50,175 bases of DNA, from NCBI RefSeq assembly GCF_949298305.1, contig NZ_CASFWU010000058.1, forward strand, positions 1-50,175. The letters run 5' to 3'. Of the stretch, positions 1-8,616 are shown one piece after another (positions within the stretch are counted from its first letter, which is position 1; every line of letters begins with the position of its first letter). This stretch comes from an uncultured Bacteroides sp. (GTDB lineage Bacteria; Bacteroidota; Bacteroidia; Bacteroidales; Bacteroidaceae). The notes under the pieces were generated by a model. It was not told where the DNA came from, did not search any database, and saw nothing but the letters and a program-made list of their open reading frames with translations. The position numbers and the translations under genes are program-made.

Positions 1-102
1 TAATTATATGCTATCGTTTTGATTTTCACACTATAAAGATACATATAATTGAGCATTCTAACTAATTTTCAGGCACATTTCTTATCCAAAACTCAGGTTA
101 TT

Positions 103-576
103 ATGGCATTTTTTAAAAGAGTACAGAAGAAGGTGAACAATTTGTGGTATCCGCAGTCCGTTACATGGGGCAAGCCTGTGAGCACCCGCGAGGTGGCGGA
201 CAAACTGGCCGACCTCTCCACGGTGACGCGAGGCGACATGTACGCCATCATGGAGAACCTGGGCGGCGTGCTGAGCGACTTCATGGCCCAGGGGCGCACG
301 GTGAAGATAGATGGTGTGGGGACGTTCTACTACACCGCCGCGGCCAACAAGCAGGGAGTGGCCACGGCCGAGGAGGTGACTCCGAAGCAGATTACCGGCG
401 TGCGGGTGCGCTTCATCCCCGAAGTGGAGCGCGATGTGAACAACAAGGTGCTGACGCGCAGCATGGTCGATGCCCGCATCGTGTGGGAAGAGTGGGGCGG
501 AACGGCCTCGGATGGCGGTACGACAGGCGGTGGAGGCACTGTGCAGCCGGGCGAAGACGACAATCCGTTGGGCTGA
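103..576 (+). CDS. HU-like DNA-binding protein (Bacteroidetes HU family)
   Basis: 157-residue small basic protein with the fold signature of Bacteroidetes HU/histone-like proteins: an N-terminal segment beginning MAFFKRVQKK, a helical region with TREVADKLA, and the core DGVGTFYYTA near residues 69-78, which corresponds to the HU beta-arm entry. The C-terminus is a Gly-rich, acidic tail (TGGGGTVQPGEDDNPLG), presumably disordered. The family binds DNA non-specifically and organises the nucleoid; the role of this paralogue is unknown. I chose the ATG at 103 because the family usually starts at this MAFF-like motif; an in-frame TTG at 49 would add 18 residues with no family match. It is followed by a GC-rich hairpin and a convergent porin gene. 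Confidence 0.85.
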   Translation: MAFFKRVQKKVNNLWYPQSVTWGKPVSTREVADKLADLSTVTRGDMYAIMENLGGVLSDFMAQGRTVKIDGVGTFYYTAAANKQGVATAEEVTPKQITGVRVRFIPEVERDVNNKVLTRSMVDARIVWEEWGGTASDGGTTGGGGTVQPGEDDNPLG

Positions 577-596
577 CAGGCGCTGTCTTGACAGGA

Positions 597-632
597 AAGG
601 CGGTGTGGGGCGTAGGTGTCCCGCACCGCCTT
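597..632. terminator. Bidirectional hairpin between converging HU and porin genes
   Basis: Inverted repeat of 13 nt (597-609 with 620-632, one mismatch, GC-rich AAGGCGGTG core) between the HU stop at 576 and the porin stop at 641. There is no clear T-tract, so I infer termination from its position between converging genes. Confidence 0.55.
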
Positions 633-640
633 CGGTGTGT

Positions 641-1696
641 TCAGAAGCGTACCATCAGTTCCAGTACCACCTTGTCCTGTTCGGACTCCTTGGCAATGCT
701 GTGCTTGGCGTAGAAGTATTTCTCGAAGTTCAGCCGCAGGTCGGTGCGGAAGGCCTTGCTGAGGCTCAGGGTGATGCCGCCCGTCAGGCGCTGGCGTTCG
801 TAGTCGGTCGTAACCAGGGCGCCGGTAGTCTCGTCGGTGGTCTTGGCGTCGCTCTGGTCGGTCATCATGTCGTAGCGGGCCAGGAAGGACATTTTCGTGA
901 AGGGGCCTTTCTTCAGCGGCAGGTCGTAATTGATGAAGGCGTCTATGGCCTGCACGTCGGCAAAGGCATTCTTCGAGTAGGTTTTGTAGAGGTATTCGCC
1001 CTCGATGTGGAAGCGGCCGAACTCGTAGTAGGCACCGATGTCGTACGACTGCATCCGTATCTCCTCGGGCTGGATGGCCTGTACGCTCAGGGTGAGGTTC
1101 AGTCCCGGGATGAGGAACATCTCGGCCTTGGCGGAGTAGTTCAGTTCCTTGTGCCACACCTTCTGGTTGGTCAGTCCCGTGCCGTTGTACAGGCCGCCTT
1201 CGATGGTGACGGGCATGTCGGTGGGCAGCTTATAGCCCAGTGTCAGACCCACGTCGCGCACGTTGCCCACCTGCTTGGCGATGAACGAGCGGTTGGCGAA
1301 GTACTGCTGGTGGGGCGAGCGGTGGGCGTCGATGGTGAAGGGCACGCGCATCTGTCCGGCCGTCACGGTCAGTCCCTCCAGGGGGAAGAGGCGGGCGTAG
1401 GCGTCCAGCATCTTGATTTGGCCTTCGTCGGAGAGGTCTATCTCTGCCTTGTAGGCCACGCTGGGCAGGATGTTGCCCGTCAGGCTGACGCGGGCGTTGC
1501 GCACCTCGAAGCGGCCGGCTCCCATGCCTGTCTGGTATTCGTACTTGGCGCGGATGGTACCGTGTACCTGGGGCAGGTAGTCTTTGGCCTCCAGCTTCTC
1601 TTTGTCAATCTTCTTGCCTTCATCCACAGAGGGCGTTTGTGCTCCTGCGGCAGGAGCCAGCAGGACGGCCAGCAGCAGCCAGACGATTTTCTTCAT
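641..1696 (-). CDS. Outer membrane porin (OprO/OprP-like beta-barrel)
   Basis: 351 residues with a clean signal peptide (MKKIVWLLLAVLLAPAAGAQ). The body is rich in alternating aromatic/polar beta-strands (RAKYEYQTG, FEVRNARVSL, YKAEIDLS) and ends in the C-terminal aromatic ELMVRF, which is typical of an outer membrane barrel recognised by BamA. The strand pattern and the GRFEVRNARVSLTG segment resemble the phosphate-selective porin O/P family as found in Bacteroidetes, where substrates are mostly unproven; the phosphate label should not be taken literally. It is monocistronic and converges on the HU gene. An imperfect -7 box (GACCTTTG, one mismatch to TAnnTTTG) lies about 35 nt upstream of the ATG. 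Confidence 0.8.
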   Translation of the reverse strand: MKKIVWLLLAVLLAPAAGAQTPSVDEGKKIDKEKLEAKDYLPQVHGTIRAKYEYQTGMGAGRFEVRNARVSLTGNILPSVAYKAEIDLSDEGQIKMLDAYARLFPLEGLTVTAGQMRVPFTIDAHRSPHQQYFANRSFIAKQVGNVRDVGLTLGYKLPTDMPVTIEGGLYNGTGLTNQKVWHKELNYSAKAEMFLIPGLNLTLSVQAIQPEEIRMQSYDIGAYYEFGRFHIEGEYLYKTYSKNAFADVQAIDAFINYDLPLKKGPFTKMSFLARYDMMTDQSDAKTTDETTGALVTTDYERQRLTGGITLSLSKAFRTDLRLNFEKYFYAKHSIAKESEQDKVVLELMVRF

Positions 1697-1874
1697 ATTC
1701 GTTTCTTTACGGGTTGTTTCTTTCTGGCGGCAAAGGTCGGTTGCAGGTGTTATGTCGTTATGTCATAAGTGTTTCATTTGTGTTACACCCCTCAGCCGTG
1801 CGGCCCGACTTCATAAAAAGACTGAAAAACCGCTTCGGCAGGTGGAAAAAGGGTGTATTCTTGCTGAAAACATG

Positions 1875-1882
1875 TATTTTTG
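1875..1882 (+). promoter_or_regulatory. -7 promoter element of mnmA
   Basis: TATTTTTG is a perfect match to the Bacteroidetes -7 consensus TAnnTTTG, 25 nt upstream of the mnmA ATG. I see no clear TTTG -33 box at the usual spacing. Confidence 0.55.
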
Positions 1883-1907
1883 CAGGCTAAAGCTTTTAGA
1901 ACAATAA

Positions 1908-2984
1908 ATGGAAAAATCCGAAAAGAGAGTACTGGTAGGCATGAGCGGCGGCATAGACAGCACGGCGACGTGCCTGATGCTGCGCGAGCAGGGCTACGAG
2001 ATTGTGGGCCTCACCATGTGGGTGTGGGGTGACGAGCCGACCGAGGCCCGGAAACTGGCCGGGAGTATGGACATCGAATATCACGTGGCCGACGAACGCG
2101 AAGGCTTCCGCCGCACCATCGTGCAATATTTCATCGACGAATACCGGCAGGGACGCACGCCGAATCCCTGCGTGATGTGCAATCCCCTGTTCAAGTTCCG
2201 CATCCTGACGGAGTGGGCCGACCGCCTGGGGTGCGCCTACATCGCCACGGGCCACTACACCCGCCTGGAGGAACGGAACGGGAAGATATACATCGTGGCG
2301 GGCGACGACGACAAGAAAGACCAGTCTTATTTCCTCTGGCGGCTGGGGCAGGACGTGCTGCGCCGCTGCCTCTTCCCCCTGGGCGAATATACCAAACTGA
2401 AGGTGCGCGACTACCTGCGCGGCAAGGGCTATACGCTGAAGGCCGACGAGGGCGAGAGCATGGAGGTGTGCTTCATCAAGGGCGACTACCGCGACTTCCT
2501 GCGCGAGCATTGCCCCGAGATAGACACCGAGGTGGGCAAAGGCTGGTTCGTCAACGCCGAAGGCGTGAAGCTGGGCGAGCACAAGGGTTTCCCATACTAC
2601 ACCATCGGGCAGCGCAAGGGGCTGGAGATAGCCCTTGGCAAGCCGGCCTACGTGCTGAAAATCAATCCGCAGAAGAACACCGTGATGCTGGGCGATGCCG
2701 AGCAGCTGAAGACGCACTACATGCTGGCCGAACAGGACTGCCTGACGGACGAGGCGGAGGTATTCGGCAGCGACAGCCTGACCGTGCGCATCCGCTACCG
2801 CAGCCGTCCCATCCCCTGCACGGTGAGCCGTCTGGACGACGGACGCCTGCTGGTCCGTTTCCTGGAGGAAGCATCGGCCATTGCGCCCGGCCAGTCGGCC
2901 GTGTTCTACATCGGCCGTCGGGTAGTGGGTGGCGCCTTCATCGCTTCGCAGCGGGGCATAGGCATGTATGTGACCGAAGGCTGA
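1908..2984 (+). CDS. mnmA: tRNA-specific 2-thiouridylase MnmA
   Basis: 358 residues. MnmA adenylates and thiolates U34 of the wobble position in tRNA-Lys, -Glu and -Gln. The PP-loop GMSGGIDST sits at residues 12-20. The catalytic Cys pair is visible: the first in TPNPCVMCN (about residues 86-94) and the persulfide Cys in MEVCFI (about residues 185-190). KDQSYFLW and the TIGQRKGL motif of the central domain are present, and the C-terminal beta-barrel is complete. The protein is slightly shorter at the N-terminus than the E. coli enzyme, as is usual for Bacteroidetes copies, which often come as paralogues. The ATG follows a -7 box by 25 nt. A repeat-rich palindrome follows the gene. Confidence 0.95.
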   Translation: MEKSEKRVLVGMSGGIDSTATCLMLREQGYEIVGLTMWVWGDEPTEARKLAGSMDIEYHVADEREGFRRTIVQYFIDEYRQGRTPNPCVMCNPLFKFRILTEWADRLGCAYIATGHYTRLEERNGKIYIVAGDDDKKDQSYFLWRLGQDVLRRCLFPLGEYTKLKVRDYLRGKGYTLKADEGESMEVCFIKGDYRDFLREHCPEIDTEVGKGWFVNAEGVKLGEHKGFPYYTIGQRKGLEIALGKPAYVLKINPQKNTVMLGDAEQLKTHYMLAEQDCLTDEAEVFGSDSLTVRIRYRSRPIPCTVSRLDDGRLLVRFLEEASAIAPGQSAVFYIGRRVVGGAFIASQRGIGMYVTEG

Positions 2985-2992
2985 ACTGTGAA

Positions 2993-3139
2993 TTTTGAGT
3001 TTTTAAGTTATTGAGTTTGTGAGTTTTTAAGTTCTTAAGTCTATAATGCTTTCGCTTACTGGCTCCCTAACTTATAAACTCACAAACTAACAAACTCAAT
3101 AACTCAAGAACTCACGAACTCAAAAACTTAAAAACTAAT
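2993..3139. repeat. Family E palindrome: inverted arms made of 8-9 nt repeats
   Basis: The whole gap between mnmA and the S8 protease is an AT-rich imperfect palindrome. The left arm repeats words such as GAGTTTTTAAGTT and GAGTTTGTGAG; the right arm repeats AACTCA-type words (CAAACTCAATAACTCAAG, GAACTCAAAAACTT) that are their complement. The two arms enclose a unique loop around 3042-3066. It ends about 10 nt before the protease start, so it forms most of that gene's leader. Confidence 0.75.
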
Positions 3140-3149
3140 ACTTATCATA

Positions 3150-4517
3150 ATGAAACGAATTGTATTGTTGCTGACACTGGCTGTTGCCGCCCTGACGGCA
3201 ACGGCACAGCAGGACACGCTGAAGTATCGCATCAGCCTGAAAGACAAGGCCGCCACGGAGTATAGCCTGGACAAACCCGAAGAATTCCTTTCGCCGGAGG
3301 CCATCGAACGCCGGAGCAAACAGCATTTACCCGTCGACTCGACCGACCTGCCCGTTTGCCGCAAGTATGTCGACGAGATACGCCGGCAGGGCGTGAACGT
3401 GGTGGTGACGGGCAAGTGGGATAACTTTGTCACCGTCTCGTGCAACGACACGGCGCTTATCGGCCGCATCGTTGCCCTCCCCTTTGTCCGCTCGGCCGAG
3501 CGGGTGTGGACGGCTCCCAAAGGCCCTTTCTTCTCCACACGGCGCGACTCGCTGGTGAACCGCCCCACCGTTTACAAAGACAGCATCTACGGAGCCGCCG
3601 TCACGCAGATACAGATGAGCCACGGCGACAAGCTGCATAAAGCGGGCTTCCGCGGGCAGGGCATGACGATAGCCGTGATAGATGCCGGCTATCATAACGT
3701 TGACAGTATCACGGCCATGCAGAATATCCGCATTCTGGGGGTAAAGGACTTTGTGAACCCCGAGGCCGACATCTATGCCGAGAGCAGCCACGGACTGAGC
3801 GTACTGTCGTGCATCGGAATGAACCGTCCCAACGTGATGATAGGCACGGCGCCCGAAGCCTCCTTCTGGCTGCTGCGCAGCGAAGACGAGTATTCCGAGC
3901 ACCTGGTGGAGCAGGACTACTGGGCAGCGGCGGTGGAGTTTGCCGACAGTGTGGGCGTGGACGTCATCAACACCTCGCTGGGCTACTATGCCTTCGACGA
4001 CCCGTCGAAGAACTACCGCTTCCGCGACCTTGACGGACACTACGCCCTGATGTCGCGCCAGGCATCGCGCATAGCCGACAAGGGCATGGTGCTGGTGTGC
4101 AGTGCCGGCAACTCCGGCATGGGCTCGTGGAAGAAGATTACCCCTCCGGGCGATGCCGACAATGTCCTGACGGTGGGCGCCATCGATAAGAAAGCCGTGC
4201 TGGCACCGTTCTCCTCCATCGGCAATACGGCCGACGGCCGCGTGAAGCCCGATGTCGTGGCGGTAGGCCTGGGGGCCGACGTCATCCGTACCGATGGCAA
4301 TCAGGGCAGAGCCAACGGAACCTCCTTCTCCTCGCCCATCATGTGCGGCATGGTCACCTGCCTGTGGCAGGCCTGCCCCACGCTGACGGCCAAGGAAGTC
4401 ATCGAGCTGGTCCGCCGTTCGGGCGACCGCGCCGACTTCCCCGACAACATTTACGGCTATGGCGTGCCCGACATGTGGAAGGCTTATCAGGAGTACCTCT
4501 CGGCACAGCCCCGATGA
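3150..4517 (+). CDS. Secreted S8 (subtilisin-like) serine protease
   Basis: 455 residues with a signal peptide (MKRIVLLLTLAVAALTATAQ). A roughly 130-residue N-terminal region looks like an inhibitory propeptide (FVRSAERVWTAPKG near its end). The catalytic triad of the subtilase family is visible: Asp in AVIDAGYHNVD (about residues 175-185), His in SSHGLSVLSC (about 212-221) and Ser in NGTSFSSPIM (about 390-399); the oxyanion Asn is in VCSAGNSGMG. The likely location is periplasm or cell surface. It stands alone, with repeat elements on both sides and no type IX sorting domain at the C-terminus. Substrate is unknown. Confidence 0.9.
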   Translation: MKRIVLLLTLAVAALTATAQQDTLKYRISLKDKAATEYSLDKPEEFLSPEAIERRSKQHLPVDSTDLPVCRKYVDEIRRQGVNVVVTGKWDNFVTVSCNDTALIGRIVALPFVRSAERVWTAPKGPFFSTRRDSLVNRPTVYKDSIYGAAVTQIQMSHGDKLHKAGFRGQGMTIAVIDAGYHNVDSITAMQNIRILGVKDFVNPEADIYAESSHGLSVLSCIGMNRPNVMIGTAPEASFWLLRSEDEYSEHLVEQDYWAAAVEFADSVGVDVINTSLGYYAFDDPSKNYRFRDLDGHYALMSRQASRIADKGMVLVCSAGNSGMGSWKKITPPGDADNVLTVGAIDKKAVLAPFSSIGNTADGRVKPDVVAVGLGADVIRTDGNQGRANGTSFSSPIMCGMVTCLWQACPTLTAKEVIELVRRSGDRADFPDNIYGYGVPDMWKAYQEYLSAQPR

Positions 4518-4537
4518 ACACATGGGGCTTCGGGAAT

Positions 4538-4649
4538 GGTTTCATCCGTTGAACCCACCGGTTTCATCCCTTGAACCTACCGGATTCTTGCAATGAAACC
4601 AGTAGTTTCAAGGTTTGGAGCCGATTTGGAACTACTGGTTTCATTGCAA
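4538..4649. repeat. Tandem 22-mer pair plus perfect 20-bp hairpin
   Basis: Two consecutive 22-nt units (4538-4559 and 4560-4581; GGTTTCATCC..TTGAACC.ACC, two differences) are followed by a perfect inverted repeat. Positions 4588-4607 (starting TTGCAATGAAACC) pair with 4630-4649, leaving a 22-nt loop. The hairpin arm itself contains GGTTTCA in inverted form. It lies between the protease stop and xseA and could terminate transcription, although no T-tract follows directly. Confidence 0.75.
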
Positions 4650-4704
4650 TGACAACTATTGAAACTTTTTTGTATTTATAAGAACAATCAGATGAGAATA
4701 CACG

Positions 4705-5946
4705 ATGGATGCGTTATCCTTATATGACCTCAATGCCCTGGTGCGCCACAGCCTGGAGCAATGCCTGCCGGACGAGTATTGGGTGCAGGCCGAACTGAGC
4801 GAAGTGCGTGTACATCCCGCCACGGGCCATTGCTACGTGGAGTTCGTGCAGAAAGACCCGCGCAGCAACAACCTCGTGGCCAAGGCGCGCGGCGTCATCT
4901 GGAGCAACGTGTTCCGCCTGCTTCGTCCCTATTTCGAGGAAAGCACGGGGCAGGCCTTCACGGCGGGCATCAAGGTGCTGGTGCAGGTCTCTGTCGGCTT
5001 CCACGAACTCTACGGCTTCAGCCTGACCGTGCACGACATTGACCCCACCTATACGCTGGGCGACATGGCCCGCCGCCGTCGCGAGATACTGAAGCAGCTG
5101 GAGGAAGAGGGCGTGCTGACGCTGAACAAGGAACTGCCCATGCCCGAGCTGCCCCGACGCGTGGCCGTTATCTCCTCGGCCACGGCTGCCGGCTACGGTG
5201 ACTTCTGTCATCAGCTGGAGAACAATCCGCGCGGCTATTACTTCCACACCGAACTCTTCCCCGCCGCCATGCAGGGCGACCGCGTGGAGGAATCGATACT
5301 GGCTGCGCTCGACAGCATCAACAGCCGTGCCGCCGACTTCGACGTGGTGGTCATCATCCGCGGCGGAGGTGCCACGTCAGACCTCTCCTGCTTCGACACC
5401 TACCTGCTGGCCGCCGCCTGCGCCCAGTTCCCTCTGCCTGTTATTACAGGTATCGGGCACGAACGCGACGATACGGTGCTCGACTCCGTAGCCCACACTC
5501 GTGTGAAGACCCCCACTGCCGCCGCCGAATGCCTCATCGCCCGCATGGACGAAGCTGCCGACCGCCTGAACGACCTCGCTGTCCGCCTGTACGAAGGTGT
5601 CACCGGCCGCCTGAAGTGGGAACGCAACCGCCTGCAACAGTGCCGCAACCGCATCCCCACGGCCTCTGTCCGCCGCATATCGTCTGCCAAGCTGGAATTG
5701 CTCACCGCCCGTAAGGACTTGCACCGTTCGGTGGAGGCTTTGCTTGCCCGCCACCGCCACCGGCTGGAGCTGCTCCGCCAACGCCTTGCCGATGCCTCGC
5801 CCGACAAGCTGCTGGCCCGTGGCTACAGCATCACGCTGAAGGATGGCAAGGCCGTCAAAGATGCTTCACAACTGCACGCAGGCGACGTGCTGACAACGAG
5901 AGTCTATCAAGGCGAGATAACATCTGCCGTACAATCCATCAAATAA
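4705..5946 (+). CDS. xseA: Exodeoxyribonuclease VII large subunit
   Basis: 413 residues. This is the catalytic subunit of ExoVII, which degrades single-stranded DNA in both directions. The N-terminal OB-fold region (YWVQAELSEVRVHPATGHCYVEF) comes first. The central nuclease domain follows, with SSATAAGYGDF (about residues 155-165), the VVIIRGGGATSDLSCFD motif (about 214-230) and ITGIGHERDDTVLD (about 248-261). A long coiled-coil region then leads to the C-terminal LARGYSITLKDGK tail. All hallmark motifs of the family are intact. It lies 9 nt upstream of xseB, so the two subunits are co-transcribed. Confidence 0.96.
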   Translation: MDALSLYDLNALVRHSLEQCLPDEYWVQAELSEVRVHPATGHCYVEFVQKDPRSNNLVAKARGVIWSNVFRLLRPYFEESTGQAFTAGIKVLVQVSVGFHELYGFSLTVHDIDPTYTLGDMARRRREILKQLEEEGVLTLNKELPMPELPRRVAVISSATAAGYGDFCHQLENNPRGYYFHTELFPAAMQGDRVEESILAALDSINSRAADFDVVVIIRGGGATSDLSCFDTYLLAAACAQFPLPVITGIGHERDDTVLDSVAHTRVKTPTAAAECLIARMDEAADRLNDLAVRLYEGVTGRLKWERNRLQQCRNRIPTASVRRISSAKLELLTARKDLHRSVEALLARHRHRLELLRQRLADASPDKLLARGYSITLKDGKAVKDASQLHAGDVLTTRVYQGEITSAVQSIK

Positions 5947-5955
5947 TTACAAACT

Positions 5956-6171
5956 ATGCCCACACCCAAGAAAAAGGAAACCTACAGCCAGGCCATGAGC
6001 CGCCTGGAGAAGATAGTCAACCAGATTGACAGCAACCAGCTGGAGATAGACGAACTGGCCGAGAAAATCAAGGAAGCCAACGAAATAATCGCCTTCTGCG
6101 AGAGCAAACTGACCAAAGCTGACCGGGAAATCGAAAAAATACTGGCCGAAAAGCAAGAAAGTGAAGAATAA
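5956..6171 (+). CDS. xseB: Exodeoxyribonuclease VII small subunit
   Basis: 71 residues, mostly helical and highly charged, starting MPTPKKKETYSQAMSRLEKI. XseB subunits bind along the XseA coiled coil and are needed for activity. The motif SRLEKIVNQID..QLEIDELAEKIKEANEII is the family signature. Length is normal and the gene directly follows xseA. Confidence 0.95.
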   Translation: MPTPKKKETYSQAMSRLEKIVNQIDSNQLEIDELAEKIKEANEIIAFCESKLTKADREIEKILAEKQESEE

Positions 6172-6207
6172 AGACTATTTTTGTTGCTGAACCAAATAAC
6201 GGAGTGT

Positions 6208-6471
6208 ATGACTACAATGAAACTAAGGCAACAAGTGTTGCAGGACGTCATTTCCCTGATGGACAAGGACTGGGCGATGGATGCGCTTCAAGCCTTTCTG
6301 GAAGATCTGAAGGAAAGGGAGAAGGATGGACGCATTCCAGGGGTGCCTTATACGGAGGAGGAACGGCAAAGAGCTATCTGCTGTGCTGAGAATGATTGGT
6401 CAATGGGGCGTACCCACACCCATGAAGAAGTGGTTGCCAGAATGGAAAAGGCGATAAGTTCATGGAAATAA
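6208..6471 (+). CDS. Putative antitoxin (ParD-like C-terminus)
   Basis: 87 residues from the ATG at 6208. An in-frame TTG at 6181 is less likely, and an ATG at 6217 is also possible. The C-terminal motif HTHEEVVARMEKAISSWK resembles the HEEV region of ParD/RHH antitoxins that clamps a RelE/ParE toxin. The N-terminal half (LRQQVLQDVISLMDKDWAMD) is helical, and I recognise no DNA-binding fold in it. It overlaps the toxin gene by 10 nt, the classic coupled arrangement, so the pairing is strong even though the antitoxin family is not certain. I infer autoregulation from the family; no operator was found. Confidence 0.7.
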   Translation: MTTMKLRQQVLQDVISLMDKDWAMDALQAFLEDLKEREKDGRIPGVPYTEEERQRAICCAENDWSMGRTHTHEEVVARMEKAISSWK

Positions 6472-6773
6472 TCTGGACTGACGAGGCACAAGAAGAACTG
6501 TTGGCCGTTATCCGCTACTATTGGGATTGTGCGGGTGAACGTGTTGCTGATAAGATGTTCAGAACAATCACGGATACGGTTTCCCGTTTGTCGTCTTTCC
6601 CCTTAATCGGGCAACGTGTAGCAGGTTATGGCGACTTATACCGTTCCGTCGTCGCACATCCACACTATAAGGTCATCTATCGCGTGGAGGATAATAAGGT
6701 GATTGTCATTTCCGTTTGGGATTGCCGTCAGGCTCCTGAAGCATTGGACAATGAGTTGCGTATGGAAGAATAA
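6462..6773 (+). CDS. RelE/ParE-family toxin
   Basis: 103 residues that match the ParE/RelE superfamily in pattern: an N-terminal strand-helix (MEIIWTDEAQEELLAVIRYY), the FPLIGQRVAGYGDLYRSVVA segment and the strand HYKVIYRVEDNKVIVISVWDCRQAPE. ParE members poison gyrase and RelE members cut mRNA; the sequence alone does not say which. The DCRQ-P ending is common in the ParE branch. The start codon is inside the antitoxin gene. The pair lies between xseB and ilvE and looks like an inserted module. Confidence 0.82.
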   Translation: MEIIWTDEAQEELLAVIRYYWDCAGERVADKMFRTITDTVSRLSSFPLIGQRVAGYGDLYRSVVAHPHYKVIYRVEDNKVIVISVWDCRQAPEALDNELRMEE

Positions 6774-6801
6774 ATAAAACAACATATAACATCATAAGAT
6801 T

Positions 6802-7795
6802 ATGAAAGAAATAGATTGGTCAAATCTGTCTTTCGGATACATGAAGACAGACTACAACGTGAGAATTTATCATCGTAACGGTCAGTGGGGCGAGCTGGAA
6901 GTATGCAGCGAGGAAACCATCCCCATGCACACAGGAAGCCTTCGAGGGCCTGAAAGCCTTCAAGGGCAAGGACGGCAAGGTACGTATCTTCCGCCTGGAG
7001 GAGAACGCCGCCCGCCTGCAATCCACCTGCCGCGGCATCCTGATGCCCGAGCTGTCGACCGAACGCTTCCGTGAGGCTGTGCTGAAGGTGGTAAAGCTGA
7101 ACGAACGTTTCATCCCGCCTTACGAGAGTGGTGCATCACTCTACATCCGTCCGTTGCTGGTAGGTACGGGTGCACAGGTCGGTGTAAAGCCCTCCAATGA
7201 GTACCTCTTCCTGATATTCGTTACGCCCGTAGGTCCGTACTTCAAGGGCGGATTTGCCACCACTCCTTACGTCATCACCCGCAAGTACGACCGTGCGGCT
7301 CCGCTCGGCACCGGCACGTTCAAGGTGGGCGGCAACTACGCCGCCAGCCTCCGCGCCAGCAAGGAAGCTCACGACGCAGGCTATTCGGCAGAGTTCTACC
7401 TCGACGCCAAGGAGAAGAAATACATGGACGAATGCGGTGCCGCCAACTTCTTCGGCATCAAGGACAATACGTACATCACGCCGTTGTCCACTTCCATCCT
7501 GCCCAGCATCACCAATAAGAGCCTCATGCAACTGGCCGAAGACATGGGCTTGAAGGTAGAGCGTCGTCCCATCCCCGAAGAAGAGCTTTCTACATTCGAG
7601 GAAGCCGGTGCCTGCGGTACGGCAGCCGTTATCAGCCCCATCCAGCGCATTGACGACCCCGAGAACAACCGTTCCTATGTCATCTCGAAGGACGGCAAGC
7701 CGGGCGAAATCAGCTCCAAGCTCTATCACAAGCTGCGTGCCATCCAGTATGGCGACGAGCCCGACGTGCACGGCTGGGTAACCGTTGTGGAATGA
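6802..7795 (+). pseudogene. ilvE: Branched-chain aminotransferase IlvE, frameshifted by an internal deletion
   Basis: IlvE is a PLP fold-type IV enzyme that transaminates Val, Leu and Ile. The N-terminal 43 codons (MKEIDWSNLSFGYMKTDYNV... to PMH at 6930) are in one frame. From 6932 onward the rest (QEAFEGLKAFKGKDGKVRIF...) is in the +1 frame, continuing to the stop at 7795. At the junction the conserved segment just before QEAFEG (in relatives about MAATCLHYG) is missing. The observed parts give about 330 codons against about 339 in the family as I remember it, so roughly 26 nt are lost and the frame is broken. Downstream motifs are intact (LNERFIPPYESGASLYIRPL, GGNYAASL, EEAGACGTAAVISPI). 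Read as is, translation would stop at 7074 after a nonsense tail. Either a real lesion or an assembly error. Confidence 0.85.
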
Positions 7796-8613
7796 CAGGC
7801 GTGAACAGGGACATAAAGATAACGACCCTTGTCGAGAACACCGTCTACGGCAAGGGCTTGCAGGGAGAGCATGGGCTTTCCCTGCTTGTTGAGGTAGGGG
7901 GGCATAAGGTGCTGTTCGATACCGGTGCCTCCGACCTCTTCATCCGCAACGCCCGTCTGATGGGCATTGACCTGTGCGAGGTGGACTGTCTTGTCCTTTC
8001 TCACGGACATCGTGACCACACGGGCGGTCTGCATCACTTCCTGCGGTTGAACGACCGCGCCACGGTGGTGTGCAAGCGCGAAGTCCTCCGCCCCAAGTAC
8101 AAGGACGAGCGTGAGAACGGCCTGATGCATCCCGAAGACCTTGACACGTCCCGCTTCCGCTTCGTGGAGCAGACGGAGGAGGTGCTGCCGGGTGTCTTTG
8201 TCTTTCCCCAGTTGCCTGTAGCCGATGAGGCCGACACGCACTTCGAGCATTTCTATACGCTGACCGATGGCCAGAAACGTCCCGACCGTTTCGACGACGA
8301 ACTGGCGCTGGTGTTGAAGCGCGACCTTGACCTGGCCGTGCTGAGTGCCTGCTCGCACCGCGGCATCACCAATATCCTCCGTACGGTGCACGAGGCCTTT
8401 CCGGCAGGAGTGCTGAAGCTGGTGCTGGGCGGTTTCCATATCCGTACGGCCGGAGTCGGGAAATACAGCGTCATAGCCCGTTACTTGTCAGACAACCTGC
8501 CGCAACGGTTGGGCGTATGTCACTGCACGGGTGTCGACCAATATGCATTGTTTCACCAATCCTTCGCCGACCGGTTGTTTTACAGCTACACCGGTTGGGT
8601 GGAGACTTTCTAA
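7792..8613 (+). CDS. MBL-fold metallo-hydrolase (COG1237-like)
   Basis: 273 residues. The metallo-beta-lactamase zinc motif is seen as SHGHRDHTGGL (about residues 68-78), preceded by VLFDTGASDLFIRNA. Later ligands are probable in SACSHRGITNI and in GGFHI. The start LVENTVYGKGLQGEHGLSLLVE and overall length match the COG1237 group (related to the archaeal dihydropterin-ribofuranosylaminobenzene phosphate synthase family), whose bacterial role is unknown. The ATG overlaps the ilvE stop (ATGA) and trmB follows 3 nt after its stop, so the three genes are translationally coupled or co-transcribed. Confidence 0.85.
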   Translation: MTGVNRDIKITTLVENTVYGKGLQGEHGLSLLVEVGGHKVLFDTGASDLFIRNARLMGIDLCEVDCLVLSHGHRDHTGGLHHFLRLNDRATVVCKREVLRPKYKDERENGLMHPEDLDTSRFRFVEQTEEVLPGVFVFPQLPVADEADTHFEHFYTLTDGQKRPDRFDDELALVLKRDLDLAVLSACSHRGITNILRTVHEAFPAGVLKLVLGGFHIRTAGVGKYSVIARYLSDNLPQRLGVCHCTGVDQYALFHQSFADRLFYSYTGWVETF

Positions 8614-8616
8614 ATT

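Noticed and set aside
470..1768. Long plus-strand open frame over the porin gene
   Set aside because: It is the antisense shadow of a well supported porin with a signal peptide; the composition (Val/Gly/His-rich) is typical of a reverse frame in GC-rich coding DNA.
6802..7795. Programmed frameshift in ilvE
   Set aside because: No slippery sequence, and residues are missing at the junction, so a deletion fits better than a recoding site.
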